The position numbers and the translations under genes are program-made. Shown here piece by piece: positions 27,053-34,596 of a stretch of DNA of 54,883 bases. Numbering within the stretch: the first letter of the stretch is position 1; every line of letters starts with the position of its first letter. This DNA comes from a virus, in IMG/VR virus record IMGVR_UViG_3300008110_000071, positions 1 to 54,883 of that record, one strand, 5' to 3'. The notes beneath the pieces are model-generated. The model searched no databases, was not told where the DNA came from, and saw only the letters and a program-made list of their open reading frames with translations.

Positions 27053-30000
27053 ACGTTTTTGTTCTGAATTGAAATTGGCCAGAATTGAGACAAGTAATTA
27101 TTTTTTTCATAACTATGGTAGGAATAATTGCTGTTTTCAAAAGGAGTCATTGTACTTTCAAACAAGTATACTTCTCCACTTTCTACAGCCCCTGATCCAT
27201 CAGATGTAGCAGTAAACACTGTTCCAACTGTATATCCATCTGGAGCACCATAATCTTTCCAGTTCACAGATCCAAGAGTCTTAATTATATATCTCACATT
27301 GGTTTCAATATCTCCAGTGTTTGCAGTTTTCACAAAAGCAGATGTGGTATCAAACATCTCTCTGGTACATTGTAAAAATTCTGTCTCAGTTTTATCTCTG
27401 TAATAGATAATCTCTTCACCCAGGTAATAATGATATAGGGTTTCATTTCTAGTTTCTGGGTTAATCTCTTTCTTTACAATGTATTTGGGAATAATCAAAT
27501 ATCCTGCAGAAATAAATTCGCTTGTACTATCAACTTTAATTGTAGTATCAGTTGATTTTAGCTCTTGTGTTAGCTTTGCATATGGAGGTTCATCCATATA
27601 TGGATTACCTTTATTCTTGACTGCACTAGAAAGATTCTTACTAACCTCGTTAACTCTAAAGTTTAAGATCTTCTTAAAGGTAACTTGATAGTTAGTATCA
27701 TCTCCATGCCAGAATGTAGTAGGAGCTGGTCCTGCTGCCCATGAAGTAATACTTCCACCTAGTGGTGGAGCAGGGAAAGGTACTGCAGAAATTGTTACTG
27801 TAGTGATAAAACCTTCACTATCAGTGTTAATATTTGCTTGCCAACCAGTTGCACTTGATGGAGTTACAGATCCAGTCCATCTAGGAATAGACTTAATTTG
27901 AATTTCAGTATTGTTTTCATCAGAATCTGGAAAAAGACCTGAATCACTAACGAAGCTAAAGTCTTCAATAATGTATTCAAGTGACTTGAACCTTGGTGGA
28001 ATACGATATGCAGCTTCAGTTTTATAGACTTGGCTTGATTTGTCCTCTCCTTCAATTAGTGGAGGTAGATTTGGAATGGTAGTTTGCTTTGGAACAGAAG
28101 CACCAATAGTAGAAATTGCTTTCAGTAGGGTATTTTGTAGTGAATTTTCATTGGAGATTATTTGTTTGTACATCTCTTCAGGCAAATTAATGCTAGAAAA
28201 GTCAAAACTACCACCAAGATTTGAGGTAACTATAGAGTCTAACTCTTCTTTACTGTAAGTTTTAGGTGTTTTTACGTCAATGCATGGGTCATACTTAGTA
28301 TCATTTTGTATCGGAGCGATATATTCATTAAAAGTATTGAATTCACTATGTGGATAGTAGACTTTTGAGTAGTCTGGGGTGACATTACTATCACATTCAG
28401 AGTCTTTAACTGCTAAAACAGTCTTATTACCAAGCTTTAGCTTCTCAGATTCAATGATTTCCTTCTGAACCGTAAGAAAATCAGAAGCAGTTAGGCGATC
28501 TATCCAACCTTTTAGCTCATTAATCTCTGCTGGTCTACTAAAATAAGTCCAGAAGATGTTGTTTAGTTGATATGCAGTGTCATTTGCAGCTGATACACAT
28601 AAAAACTTCTGCTGAATGTAGTTAGAACCATCATTTAAGACAACATTACCAAGTGTAAATTTACCTAAATCGTCTTCTAGGTAAGTAGATTCGCAGAATC
28701 CATCCCTAGAATAAAATAATGGAGTGTAAGTATAGAACTTTTTATCATTACTAACATAAACACCACAGACTGCAGACCTATCAATGATGCCTCTACCAGC
28801 AATAACTTGAATTCTATTGACTGGAATTAGTGCTTGACCTTGAACTCTAGTGACTGACCAGCCACGAACAAAGGTATTGACCTTATTACTGTCTCTTTTG
28901 AACCATACTTTGAAGCTTTTAGTGTTGACAAATTCAACTTTAGAAGCAAATATGAAAGAGTTTTCCACTCCAGATGCACTTTGATCATCTGTAATAGAAA
29001 TCTGAACATCATTTTTGCTGGTAATTGTAGTATTGTCTAGGAAAGTGACTAAGTAATACTTCCTACTTTCACTATCATTGGAACCACCTTCGTCGTTTTT
29101 ATTGATAGTTTCTACTTTAATATCCTTTGTTGTGGTCAGTTGTATGTTTTTGTTCTTTTTGTCATCAAAAACATGGTAAATCGTGCTTGTATACTGGGGA
29201 GTTGAGGGGGTAGACTTGGAATAGTACTGGTCTTTAACAAAAGGAGCACTACCGCCACTGATCTCAGCATAGCAAAGAATCTGGTTTGAGATATTATTAG
29301 CAAGACCAGTATTAGTAAACTTGACGTTTCTAACCTTTCTCTTGTTTTTATACTTCAGAGGTTTAGTAAGAAAGATCTTAAGTCCCTGAATACTCTCTAC
29401 GTAGGTATCACTCTGAATACCGTAGCCAGTTACTAAGTCTCCGATGTTGATAATTCTATCCTCTGCTCCATCGTTTTTGTTAATAAAGATAAACCCAGGA
29501 GTCTTGTTCTTCTCAGAAACCTTAGAGACTCTTCTTCTAACAGATTCTGTGGTTCTCAAAGACTTCTCATCAAAGTGCTCAGAGTTATAGTTGACTACTT
29601 TGTTGACTGTCCAGCCATTGATGACATCACCAACAGCAATCATATCTTTATTGGAAGTATTCTCATAGTAGAAGAATATCTTATTATCGAGTGTACCTCC
29701 ATGGTAAGCAACGCTTCCTTCAGGTAGGCCAATTACTTGACTGTCCACTCTATTGAGTGTGAATGTACCACTAACGCTGGTACTGGATGTTGCATAGACT
29801 GGGCATTCTGTAGTTTCTGTATTTCCATCATCAGGGGGAGTAGTTACAGTAATACCTCCCACAGGTCGTGCAGGAAGTGTGTGAGTTAAAGGCCACTCAA
29901 AAATATGGTAAAAGTATTGCTCATCATATACTTTGTCTGCCTTGCAGAATCGTTCATAAACTGGCTTACTCTTGATATTATCACCAGAACCAACAATTTC

Positions 30001-30294
30001 ATATTCTGGTTGATAAAATACTTGGTCAACAAAGTTTACATTATCACCGTTAGCGTTCTCTGCATCTAGAGCAGGAACTTGAATTACAGTGCGACGAAGC
30101 TTTTGCTGTTTACTTCCATTCTGAATAGTTTTATTTGCTAAACTAGGTGGCCTGACTTCGTACCAATATGGATCAATATATGGAAATTCTATCGTAATCT
30201 GAGCTGGTGGCCCTTCTTCTGGTGGAGGGCACTCTGGATATGTAAATGTAAGCTTTTTATTTACTGGGTCTTTCTTTGGACTACAATTAGTCAT
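27049..30294 (-). CDS. Large tail/baseplate protein of unknown role, 1081 aa
   Basis: This long mixed beta protein lies immediately upstream of the PAAR gene, where T4-type phages often keep hub genes, but I see no gp5 OB-fold or lysozyme signature. The segment AYQLNNIFWTYFSRPAEINELKGWIDRL (about residues 585-612) resembles the DUF4214-type helical repeat. Near the C-terminus is an 'EEIIYYRDKTETEFLQCTREMF' module like those in gp7 and the 2098-aa protein. It is followed by YIIKTLGSVNWKDYGAPDGYTVGTVFTAT, a module common in phage surface proteins. Base composition is less AT-rich than its right-hand neighbours. Probably a hub-proximal structural protein. Confidence 0.75.
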   Translation of the reverse strand: MTNCSPKKDPVNKKLTFTYPECPPPEEGPPAQITIEFPYIDPYWYEVRPPSLANKTIQNGSKQQKLRRTVIQVPALDAENANGDNVNFVDQVFYQPEYEIVGSGDNIKSKPVYERFCKADKVYDEQYFYHIFEWPLTHTLPARPVGGITVTTPPDDGNTETTECPVYATSSTSVSGTFTLNRVDSQVIGLPEGSVAYHGGTLDNKIFFYYENTSNKDMIAVGDVINGWTVNKVVNYNSEHFDEKSLRTTESVRRRVSKVSEKNKTPGFIFINKNDGAEDRIINIGDLVTGYGIQSDTYVESIQGLKIFLTKPLKYKNKRKVRNVKFTNTGLANNISNQILCYAEISGGSAPFVKDQYYSKSTPSTPQYTSTIYHVFDDKKNKNIQLTTTKDIKVETINKNDEGGSNDSESRKYYLVTFLDNTTITSKNDVQISITDDQSASGVENSFIFASKVEFVNTKSFKVWFKRDSNKVNTFVRGWSVTRVQGQALIPVNRIQVIAGRGIIDRSAVCGVYVSNDKKFYTYTPLFYSRDGFCESTYLEDDLGKFTLGNVVLNDGSNYIQQKFLCVSAANDTAYQLNNIFWTYFSRPAEINELKGWIDRLTASDFLTVQKEIIESEKLKLGNKTVLAVKDSECDSNVTPDYSKVYYPHSEFNTFNEYIAPIQNDTKYDPCIDVKTPKTYSKEELDSIVTSNLGGSFDFSSINLPEEMYKQIISNENSLQNTLLKAISTIGASVPKQTTIPNLPPLIEGEDKSSQVYKTEAAYRIPPRFKSLEYIIEDFSFVSDSGLFPDSDENNTEIQIKSIPRWTGSVTPSSATGWQANINTDSEGFITTVTISAVPFPAPPLGGSITSWAAGPAPTTFWHGDDTNYQVTFKKILNFRVNEVSKNLSSAVKNKGNPYMDEPPYAKLTQELKSTDTTIKVDSTSEFISAGYLIIPKYIVKKEINPETRNETLYHYYLGEEIIYYRDKTETEFLQCTREMFDTTSAFVKTANTGDIETNVRYIIKTLGSVNWKDYGAPDGYTVGTVFTATSDGSGAVESGEVYLFESTMTPFENSNYSYHSYEKNNYLSQFWPISIQNKNV

Positions 30295-30304
30295 ATTATT
30301 AGAA

Positions 30305-30487
30305 TTAATCTCCTACTTTATGTATGCGAATACCTGGAGTATCATGATGATCAAAATATTCAAATTCTAAAGTATCACCTTCTTGCCATTGCATTTCATC
30401 TACCAGCTCATCTGGAAATGTAATAAAATATTCACCTGTTTTATCGTCATATTGTACCTCAGTAGTAAACGAAGAAAATGTTGACAT
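30305..30487 (-). CDS. AbrB/SpoVT-like small DNA-binding protein
   Basis: In this 60-aa protein the segment GEYFITFPDELVDEMQWQEGDTLEFEYFD (about 18-46) fits the SpoVT-AbrB swapped-hairpin fold: 'hIxhPxELhxxLGhxxGDxLxh'. Such proteins act as antitoxins or transcription regulators. In cyanophages single-domain versions are common with no partner toxin. It is divergent from the plus-strand operon, with 60 bases between, and could regulate that shared promoter region; this is inference. Confidence 0.7.
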   Translation of the reverse strand: MSTFSSFTTEVQYDDKTGEYFITFPDELVDEMQWQEGDTLEFEYFDHHDTPGIRIHKVGD

Positions 30488-30518
30488 ATGTGTATTTAAA
30501 ACTACAGTATATAGCCGA

Positions 30519-30528
30519 AATAAATAAT
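30519..30528 (+). promoter_or_regulatory. Late-promoter-like motif AATAAATAAT on the plus strand
   Basis: The decamer is identical to those before gp8 and the 183-aa gene, but here faces right, 18 bases before the plus-strand operon. The matching orientation change supports it as a real promoter element. Confidence 0.6.
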
Positions 30529-30546
30529 TAAAAATTTTTTAACCTA

Positions 30547-31722
30547 ATGACTAATCTATTAGAAGCCTATCAATCTATGTATGAAGATCAAGATTGGAAG
30601 GAAAGAAATTTTAGATCAATGCCAGATAAAAGTATTCCTAAGGTTGCAGATAAAGCTAGAAAGTTGCAGGCAGATATCAAGTCTCAGAAATCAAGACCAT
30701 TAGCAAGATTTCGCCCTGGAATTAGAAAAGACGTAAAGAATAAGAATAATCAGCTTAGAAATATTATACATTCACTTAGAATGAAACAAGGTGATGTAGA
30801 AGCTAGAAAAAGAGCACATGATAGTAAAATTGATCATATTAGACAAAAAGCACACGAACTAGGAGTTAGGATTCACAATCTTAATAAACCACAAAGTGTT
30901 ATTGCACCTGGACCAAAAAACTGGAATAGACCCTCAAATAAAAAGGTAAATGCATCAAATACAATCAAGAGATTTCGTAGAGAAGATATTGAGTATATTC
31001 TAGATTATCTTGTAAATGAAGGCTATGCAAACTCCTATGAAAGTGCTGCAGGAATTTGTGAGTCTATGTCTGATGCCTGGGTAAATTCAATCTTAGGTGA
31101 AGTTATTGTAGAATCTTCTAGAAGATCACAAGTTGCATCAAAGCAAGGTAGAACACCAAAGCCAGGTGCAAAGAGTGGCAAATCTAGTGCACCATTGGAT
31201 ATCAAGATGGCTGGAATGCCTGGCTCTGGTAAATCAACAATGGCAAAAAGGCTAGCCAAAAAGACTGGCGGAACTGCAACTGGATATGACGATGCACGAG
31301 AAACAATTCATGGTAATAGATCTAATCAATCTAAGTTTCCTGAAGTCCACAAACTTACAATGGATCGACTAAGAGACGCAAATAAATCTAAGCCAAGAAT
31401 TCAAGACAACACTAATGTTAATCCAAAGTTCAAACAGAGTACTGATGATAGTCTAAAGAAAGATGCTGGATTTAGATCAATTACAACAGTATCACCTAGA
31501 ACATCACAGAGGAGATCATTTGCACGAAATGCAAAGAGAGATCAGCCAGTTCCAAGATTTGTGATGAAAAGTATGGCATCACAAGAAAAAGAGTTTAGAA
31601 AGTCTAGAGAAGGTAAAGGTGCAGTTAAGACAGGTAAGGACCTGACTAAGAGATTCAGATTAAATCGTAGATCTGCAAGAGCAAGACTAGGAGTTGAAAA
31701 TCCAAAGAGAGGTCAAGCATGA
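30547..31722 (+). CDS. Basic protein with C-terminal polynucleotide-kinase-like P-loop domain
   Basis: Three parts can be seen in the 391 aa. Residues 1-135 are basic and helical, starting MTNLLEAYQSMYED. Residues 147-185 hold EYILDYLVNEGYANSYESAAGICESMSDAWVNSIL, a helical motif common in T4-like cyanophage proteins. From 222 to about 310 is a P-loop kinase: Walker A GMPGSGKST (223-231), GYDDARE (246-252) and an IQDNTN motif (285-290). That D-x-T-N signature is shared with T4 Pnk-type kinases and with the kinase at 50987 in this window. The last 90 residues are again very basic. It is the first gene of a late operon with capsid-targeting-like proteins. It may phosphorylate nucleic-acid ends or a small substrate; unproven. 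Confidence 0.78.
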   Translation: MTNLLEAYQSMYEDQDWKERNFRSMPDKSIPKVADKARKLQADIKSQKSRPLARFRPGIRKDVKNKNNQLRNIIHSLRMKQGDVEARKRAHDSKIDHIRQKAHELGVRIHNLNKPQSVIAPGPKNWNRPSNKKVNASNTIKRFRREDIEYILDYLVNEGYANSYESAAGICESMSDAWVNSILGEVIVESSRRSQVASKQGRTPKPGAKSGKSSAPLDIKMAGMPGSGKSTMAKRLAKKTGGTATGYDDARETIHGNRSNQSKFPEVHKLTMDRLRDANKSKPRIQDNTNVNPKFKQSTDDSLKKDAGFRSITTVSPRTSQRRSFARNAKRDQPVPRFVMKSMASQEKEFRKSREGKGAVKTGKDLTKRFRLNRRSARARLGVENPKRGQA

Positions 31723-32354
31723 AAACGTACTCTGAATTTTTAGTAGAGTCTGAACGTAGAATTGGAAGGGCATTGAGCCCTAGAGGGCCATCTTCAACTA
31801 GAGGGTTTATGGCTCGTAATAGAACTTATGGTGAATATGATAATACTCCTCCAACACAACAAAGAACTCAACGAAGAGCTATGCTCAGAAGGCATGGACT
31901 TCCAAAAGGATCTGCAAACTTAAAAACTCCCGAAACCAAATCCATCAAAAATGATGGAATGGAAACGAAAGTTACAACCCATAAAAACTCTGGACACTTT
32001 GCAAACGAAAGACTTCGTACTATGCAAATGTTTAAGTCACCAAAGAAAGATCAACATCAAGTTGTTAAGAGTATTACAAAACACTTAGGAAGAAACCACA
32101 GAAAACCATTTTCTGATGTTGATATCTACAATACAAACAAAGATGACTCTAAGATGACAAGTGGTAGAAAGTTTATGAAGGCAGTGAAAAATGTTCCAAA
32201 GGATGTTAGGTCTGTAGGTGGAAAATCTTTTGGTGGAGTTCCAACAGATATGAATACTGGAAGACACTCTCCAAGTCGTGAGAAGTTATATCGTGATAAA
32301 CTTAAAATGACTAGACAAGATAAAACTACTCGATATCAATTCAAAAGAGGTTAA
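31719..32354 (+). CDS. Putative internal head protein with capsid-targeting-like N-terminus, 211 aa
   Basis: The first residues, MKTYSEFLVESERR, closely match the T4 capsid targeting sequence MKTYQEFIAEA carried by internal proteins IPI-IPIII. T4 protease gp21 cuts it off after Glu inside the head. The remainder is strongly basic (Arg/Lys/His-rich, e.g. TQQRTQRRAMLRRHG), fitting a DNA-associated packaged protein. A compact segment, KMTSGRKFMKAVKNVPKDVRSVGG, precedes a charged tail. The ATG overlaps the stop of the kinase-like gene (ATGA). Expected fate: packaged and injected with DNA. The activity is not identifiable. Confidence 0.72.
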   Translation: MKTYSEFLVESERRIGRALSPRGPSSTRGFMARNRTYGEYDNTPPTQQRTQRRAMLRRHGLPKGSANLKTPETKSIKNDGMETKVTTHKNSGHFANERLRTMQMFKSPKKDQHQVVKSITKHLGRNHRKPFSDVDIYNTNKDDSKMTSGRKFMKAVKNVPKDVRSVGGKSFGGVPTDMNTGRHSPSREKLYRDKLKMTRQDKTTRYQFKRG

Positions 32355-32356
32355 GC

Positions 32357-32962
32357 ATGAAAACATTTGCTCAGTTCCTAGAAGAAGCAAAGCAACATAC
32401 TCAACTTTTAGATGATGCTTGGATTCCACCTGCATCAAAGAAATTGAGAGCTGGAACAGAAAGTCCATTAAGTCTTGCAAGAAAGAAGGGAACGGATGTT
32501 AATAAAGTAAGAGCATCAGTTGGAAAATTCGCAGAACCAATCAACAATCCAAGGCATCCTGATATTGATTATAAAAAGGATGAAAAGTCAGGAACTCATA
32601 CATTCACACACAAAAAACATCCAATTCAAGTAACCTATACCCCAGGAGATAAACCAAATACATTTATTCAGAATACAACTAAAACTGGAGAAACAACTGA
32701 TAGAATTGGTGCAGGTAAAGCAATGCAGGATATTAAAAAGAAAGTATCATCTTCAGCAAGACCTGGAACTACATTAGTATCACAACCAGTAGGAGATCGT
32801 AGGGCATCATTGAATACAAGATCCCAGGGAATGAGTGAACCAAATGAAAAGGGAGTACAAGCAGGAATTACAAGAAATCGTTCACCAAAACAAAAGGCGA
32901 GAGGTGCAAAGCCTTTAGATCCAGTGAAACATACTGGGACATTTATTGATCCTAATCATTAA
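32357..32962 (+). CDS. Putative internal head protein with capsid-targeting-like N-terminus, 201 aa
   Basis: It starts MKTFAQFLEEAKQH, the same pattern as T4 MKTYQEFIAEA. The following protein is basic and low in hydrophobic residues. A possible beta segment is DEKSGTHTFTHKKHPIQVTY (about 76-95), which resembles short 'toxin-like' or nuclease folds but has no clear catalytic set. The end is basic (RNRSPKQKARGAKPLD). It follows the 211-aa gene by 2 bases and is closed by a terminator, so the three genes form one unit. Confidence 0.72.
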   Translation: MKTFAQFLEEAKQHTQLLDDAWIPPASKKLRAGTESPLSLARKKGTDVNKVRASVGKFAEPINNPRHPDIDYKKDEKSGTHTFTHKKHPIQVTYTPGDKPNTFIQNTTKTGETTDRIGAGKAMQDIKKKVSSSARPGTTLVSQPVGDRRASLNTRSQGMSEPNEKGVQAGITRNRSPKQKARGAKPLDPVKHTGTFIDPNH

Positions 32963-32988
32963 ATCTACAAACTCAAATAAATTATTTT

Positions 32989-33023
32989 TTCCGAGGATCT
33001 AAACGGTTCTCGGAATTTTTTTT
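32989..33023 (+). terminator. Rho-independent terminator of the plus-strand operon
   Basis: A stem TTCCGAG (32989-32995) with CTCGGAA (33009-33015) is followed by eight T residues. It begins 27 bases after the stop of the 201-aa gene. Confidence 0.85.
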
Positions 33024-33322
33024 GTTGAAAATTTTTTCCGAGATTATTTTGATACACTCGGTAAGACAAAGGGCGATATATGTGAATTGCTCGGAATATG
33101 TTGTGCGGGTTGGGAGGGGCATATGGGGAAACCTTGGATGGGCTTGGAGATTGGTGGAAAATTTTTGAGTTGATTGAGTATCTCTCTGGCTTTCTGGGTA
33201 CGTTATAGCTTAGGGTAGTTAGACGTTTTTCACGGGTACGGGCCGGGGCGACCCATAAGGGCCGTTTATACTGCCCCTGCCCACTGATAAGGACTGCTGA
33301 TCGATCAGGATTGCTGATCAAA
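33024..33322. other. Gene-poor junction between late and early regions
   Basis: I see no convincing gene in these 300 bases. The base composition changes from AT-rich to GC-rich across them. Further CCGAG/CTCGG half-sites occur (33037, 33058, 33089). A perfect 12-bp palindrome, CTGATCGATCAG, lies at 33297-33308, flanked by two TGCTGATC copies. A TTTATACT -10-like box points right near 33266-33273 without a good -35. It could hold regulatory or recombination sites. Confidence 0.45.
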
Positions 33323-33324
33323 GG

Positions 33325-33344
33325 GGGAGCCCCGGAGGGCTCCC
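33325..33344 (-). terminator. Terminator-like hairpin
   Basis: A 7-bp stem GGGAGCC/GGCTCCC with a 6-base loop lies 8 bases after the stop of the 58-aa gene. The trailing T tract is short (CCTTT), so strength is uncertain. Confidence 0.5.
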
Positions 33345-33352
33345 GCTGCGGG

Positions 33353-33529
33353 TCAGTGGAACACCACAGAAGTGCAGTGGCAGCCGAAGCTCTCAAACCA
33401 CTGATCCAGCTCCTCCCACGTGGGGAAGGACACCTGCCCGCCTTCCGTGGGGGACAGCATGTAGCTGGCGCTGTAGGCCACACGGGTGACCGTGGTGTTC
33501 TGAGCGGTGACGGTGACGGCTTTAGTCAT
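33353..33529 (-). CDS. Small GC-rich early gene, 58 aa
   Basis: ATG at 33529; the protein begins MTKAVTVTAQNTTVTRVAYS and contains FPTWEELDQWFESFGCHCTS. Not recognised. The 'PTWEEL..WF' helix and a CHC motif are the only notable features. The leader contains the GCGGGC/GCCCGC hairpin repeated before two other genes, and an AGGA ribosome-binding site (GAGGATC before ATG). A terminator-like hairpin follows. This organisation supports a real gene. Confidence 0.65.
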   Translation of the reverse strand: MTKAVTVTAQNTTVTRVAYSASYMLSPTEGGQVSFPTWEELDQWFESFGCHCTSVVFH

Positions 33530-33543
33530 GATCCTCAGGCAGT

Positions 33544-33563
33544 GCGGGCACCGATCGGCCCGC
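33544..33563 (-). repeat. Leader hairpin repeat, copy 1
   Basis: This 20-base inverted repeat (stem GCGGGC/GCCCGC around the palindrome CCGATCGG) lies between promoter and ATG of the 58-aa gene. Identical copies are at 34173 and 34521, also in 5' leaders. Confidence 0.8.
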
Positions 33564-33624
33564 TTGAGATAATCCTACAGGATGGGCGGGCCAGCCGTGG
33601 CTGAGCTGGCCCTAAAGTTCATAT

Positions 33625-33813
33625 TCAGTAACCTAGCCAGACCAGCCACTCCCCGGCGTCAACCCCATTGGGCCAGCCTATGGCTGAGCCATACAGGGCC
33701 AAAAACTCTTGCCCGACACCGTGGCTGATCGATTCACTGAAAGCATCCTGATAGGGGATGCAGCCCTGCTCGTTCATGCGGGCTTCTGTGGCTTCCCTAA
33801 GGGTTTCGTACAT
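33625..33813 (-). CDS. Small GC-rich early gene, 62 aa
   Basis: The protein MYETLREATEARMNEQGCIP... continues with YQDAFSESISHGVGQEFLALYG and ends VDAGEWLVWLGY. An acidic, helical protein of unknown role. The ATG is preceded by a leader and the 31-base repeat with a GGGGACC/GGTCCCC hairpin. Unknown function; possibly a host-directed early protein. Confidence 0.65.
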   Translation of the reverse strand: MYETLREATEARMNEQGCIPYQDAFSESISHGVGQEFLALYGSAIGWPNGVDAGEWLVWLGY

Positions 33814-33845
33814 GGTGCTTGTGCTTGTGGGGTGTAGGTAGGAAG

Positions 33846-33876
33846 GGGGACCCCGTAGGGTCCCCGGCTGGGCTCA
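33846..33876 (-). repeat. 31-base direct repeat, copy 1 (hairpin plus stop codon)
   Basis: These bases are identical to 35148-35178. The repeat includes the TGA stop of the 94-aa gene, the next codons of the 3' end and a GGGGACC/GGTCCCC terminator-like stem, so the identity crosses from coding into intergenic DNA. Confidence 0.85.
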
Positions 33877-34158
33877 CCAGTCGCTGGGATCGTACTGATC
33901 GCAGCGCCAATCCTCACGCTCCTCATCTGTCATGGGCCGGGTGAGGCTGAGCGGGCCACATGCCCACAGTTCTACTTCCTCGCCGTGCTCGGGCTCACAA
34001 GCCCAGCTCAGAACCAACCCAGCTGGCAGATACAGCCAGCCCCGTGTGGGCTGGTTTGCTGCTGTATCTACGTACAGCACGTGAAGTATCGTCTGGAACT
34101 TAGGCGGGAGGCGCAGGTCGCCTACCGAGCAGGGAGTGAAAAGGTCAGAGCTTTGCAT
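33874..34158 (-). CDS. GC-rich early gene, 94 aa
   Basis: Protein not recognised. It has LRLPPKFQTILHVLYVDTAANQPTRGWLYLPAGLVLSWACEPEHGEEVELWACGPLSL, a likely small beta domain, and an acidic end (TDEEREDWRCDQYDPSDW). Four Cys residues occur. Its promoter is at 34202-34231 and its leader carries the 20-base hairpin followed by an AAGGA ribosome-binding site two bases from ATG. It ends in the shared 31-base repeat. Confidence 0.7.
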   Translation of the reverse strand: MQSSDLFTPCSVGDLRLPPKFQTILHVLYVDTAANQPTRGWLYLPAGLVLSWACEPEHGEEVELWACGPLSLTRPMTDEEREDWRCDQYDPSDW

Positions 34159-34172
34159 GGTCCTTAAGCGGT

Positions 34173-34192
34173 GCGGGCACCGATCGGCCCGC
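34173..34192 (-). repeat. Leader hairpin repeat, copy 2
   Basis: Identical to 33544-33563 and 34521-34540. On either side the match with copy 3 extends through CTTAAGGACC before the ATG. Confidence 0.85.
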
Positions 34193-34201
34193 TTGAGATT
34201 A

Positions 34202-34240
34202 AGTGTACAGCATGGTGGGGCAAGCCGTCAAGCTTGCCCC
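34202..34240 (-). promoter_or_regulatory. Hairpin-promoter cassette: -35 box in the loop
   Basis: A 9-bp perfect stem, GGGGCAAGC (minus strand 34240-34232) with GCTTGCCCC (34225-34217), encloses exactly TTGACG, a -35 hexamer. An 18-base spacer leads to TACACT (-10, 34207-34202). It lies just after the stop of the 85-aa gene and before the 94-aa gene, so one element can end one transcript and start the next. Confidence 0.75.
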
Positions 34241-34248
34241 GGTTGGGT

Positions 34249-34506
34249 TTAGAGGTTGAACGCCAGCTCTAGGGCATTGGCATAGCCTTGTGCCGTATTC
34301 GCCAGCTGCAGCAGCGCCTTCCGTTCGGGCGACATGTAGTGTCCCCGTTCCATCTCACACCACTGTGCAACCCAGGCCCAATCGGCTTGCTGCTGCCAGC
34401 CACGGCAGGCCATAGCCTCATCACTCCACCCCCAACGGGTGTACTGCTCGACTTGCTGGGAGTCGAGCTTGCGGATGCCAGCGTAGACAAGCTCAGTCAG
34501 GGTCAT
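34249..34506 (-). CDS. GC-rich early gene, 85 aa
   Basis: The helical, Trp-rich protein starts MTLTELVYAGIRKLDSQQVE and continues YTRWGWSDEAMACRGWQQQA. The opening resembles the 'MTLAELIYSAQDARKAEQ' stretch of the 69-aa protein at 35871, so the two may be distant paralogues. Unknown role. The leader has the 20-base hairpin and an AAGGACC ribosome-binding site. The promoter is at 34550-34579. Confidence 0.7.
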   Translation of the reverse strand: MTLTELVYAGIRKLDSQQVEQYTRWGWSDEAMACRGWQQQADWAWVAQWCEMERGHYMSPERKALLQLANTAQGYANALELAFNL

Positions 34507-34520
34507 GGTCCTTAAGCGGT

Positions 34521-34540
34521 GCGGGCACCGATCGGCCCGC
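34521..34540 (-). repeat. Leader hairpin repeat, copy 3
   Basis: Identical to copies at 33544 and 34173. It is the 5' leader of the 85-aa gene. Confidence 0.85.
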
Positions 34541-34549
34541 TTGAGTTCA

Positions 34550-34588
34550 ATAGTAGAGGGTGAAGGGGCAAGCCGTCAAGCTTGCCCC
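34550..34588 (-). promoter_or_regulatory. Hairpin-promoter cassette: -35 box in the loop
   Basis: The 9-bp stem and TTGACG loop are the same as at 34217-34240 (here 34565-34588). The -10 is TACTAT (34555-34550), spacer 18. It drives the 85-aa gene. Confidence 0.75.
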
Positions 34589-34596
34589 GGCTGGCC

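Noticed and set aside
26820-27140. 106-codon minus-strand frame overlapping the PAAR gene
   Set aside because: Alternative frame of the PAAR gene; its composition (many His, Arg, Ser) is not like other genes here and the PAAR frame has clear motifs.
27012-27209. Plus-strand frame over the PAAR gene start
   Set aside because: Shadow of the PAAR and 1081-aa genes; no independent support.
32965-33483. Long minus-strand frame of 172 codons across the terminator and junction
   Set aside because: It crosses a strong terminator and a GC shift, has Arg/Pro-rich composition typical of a non-coding frame, and overlaps the 58-aa gene in another frame.
33544-34540. CRISPR-like array suggested by repeated hairpins
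   Set aside because: Only three copies, spaced by whole genes and by different distances, not by uniform spacers.
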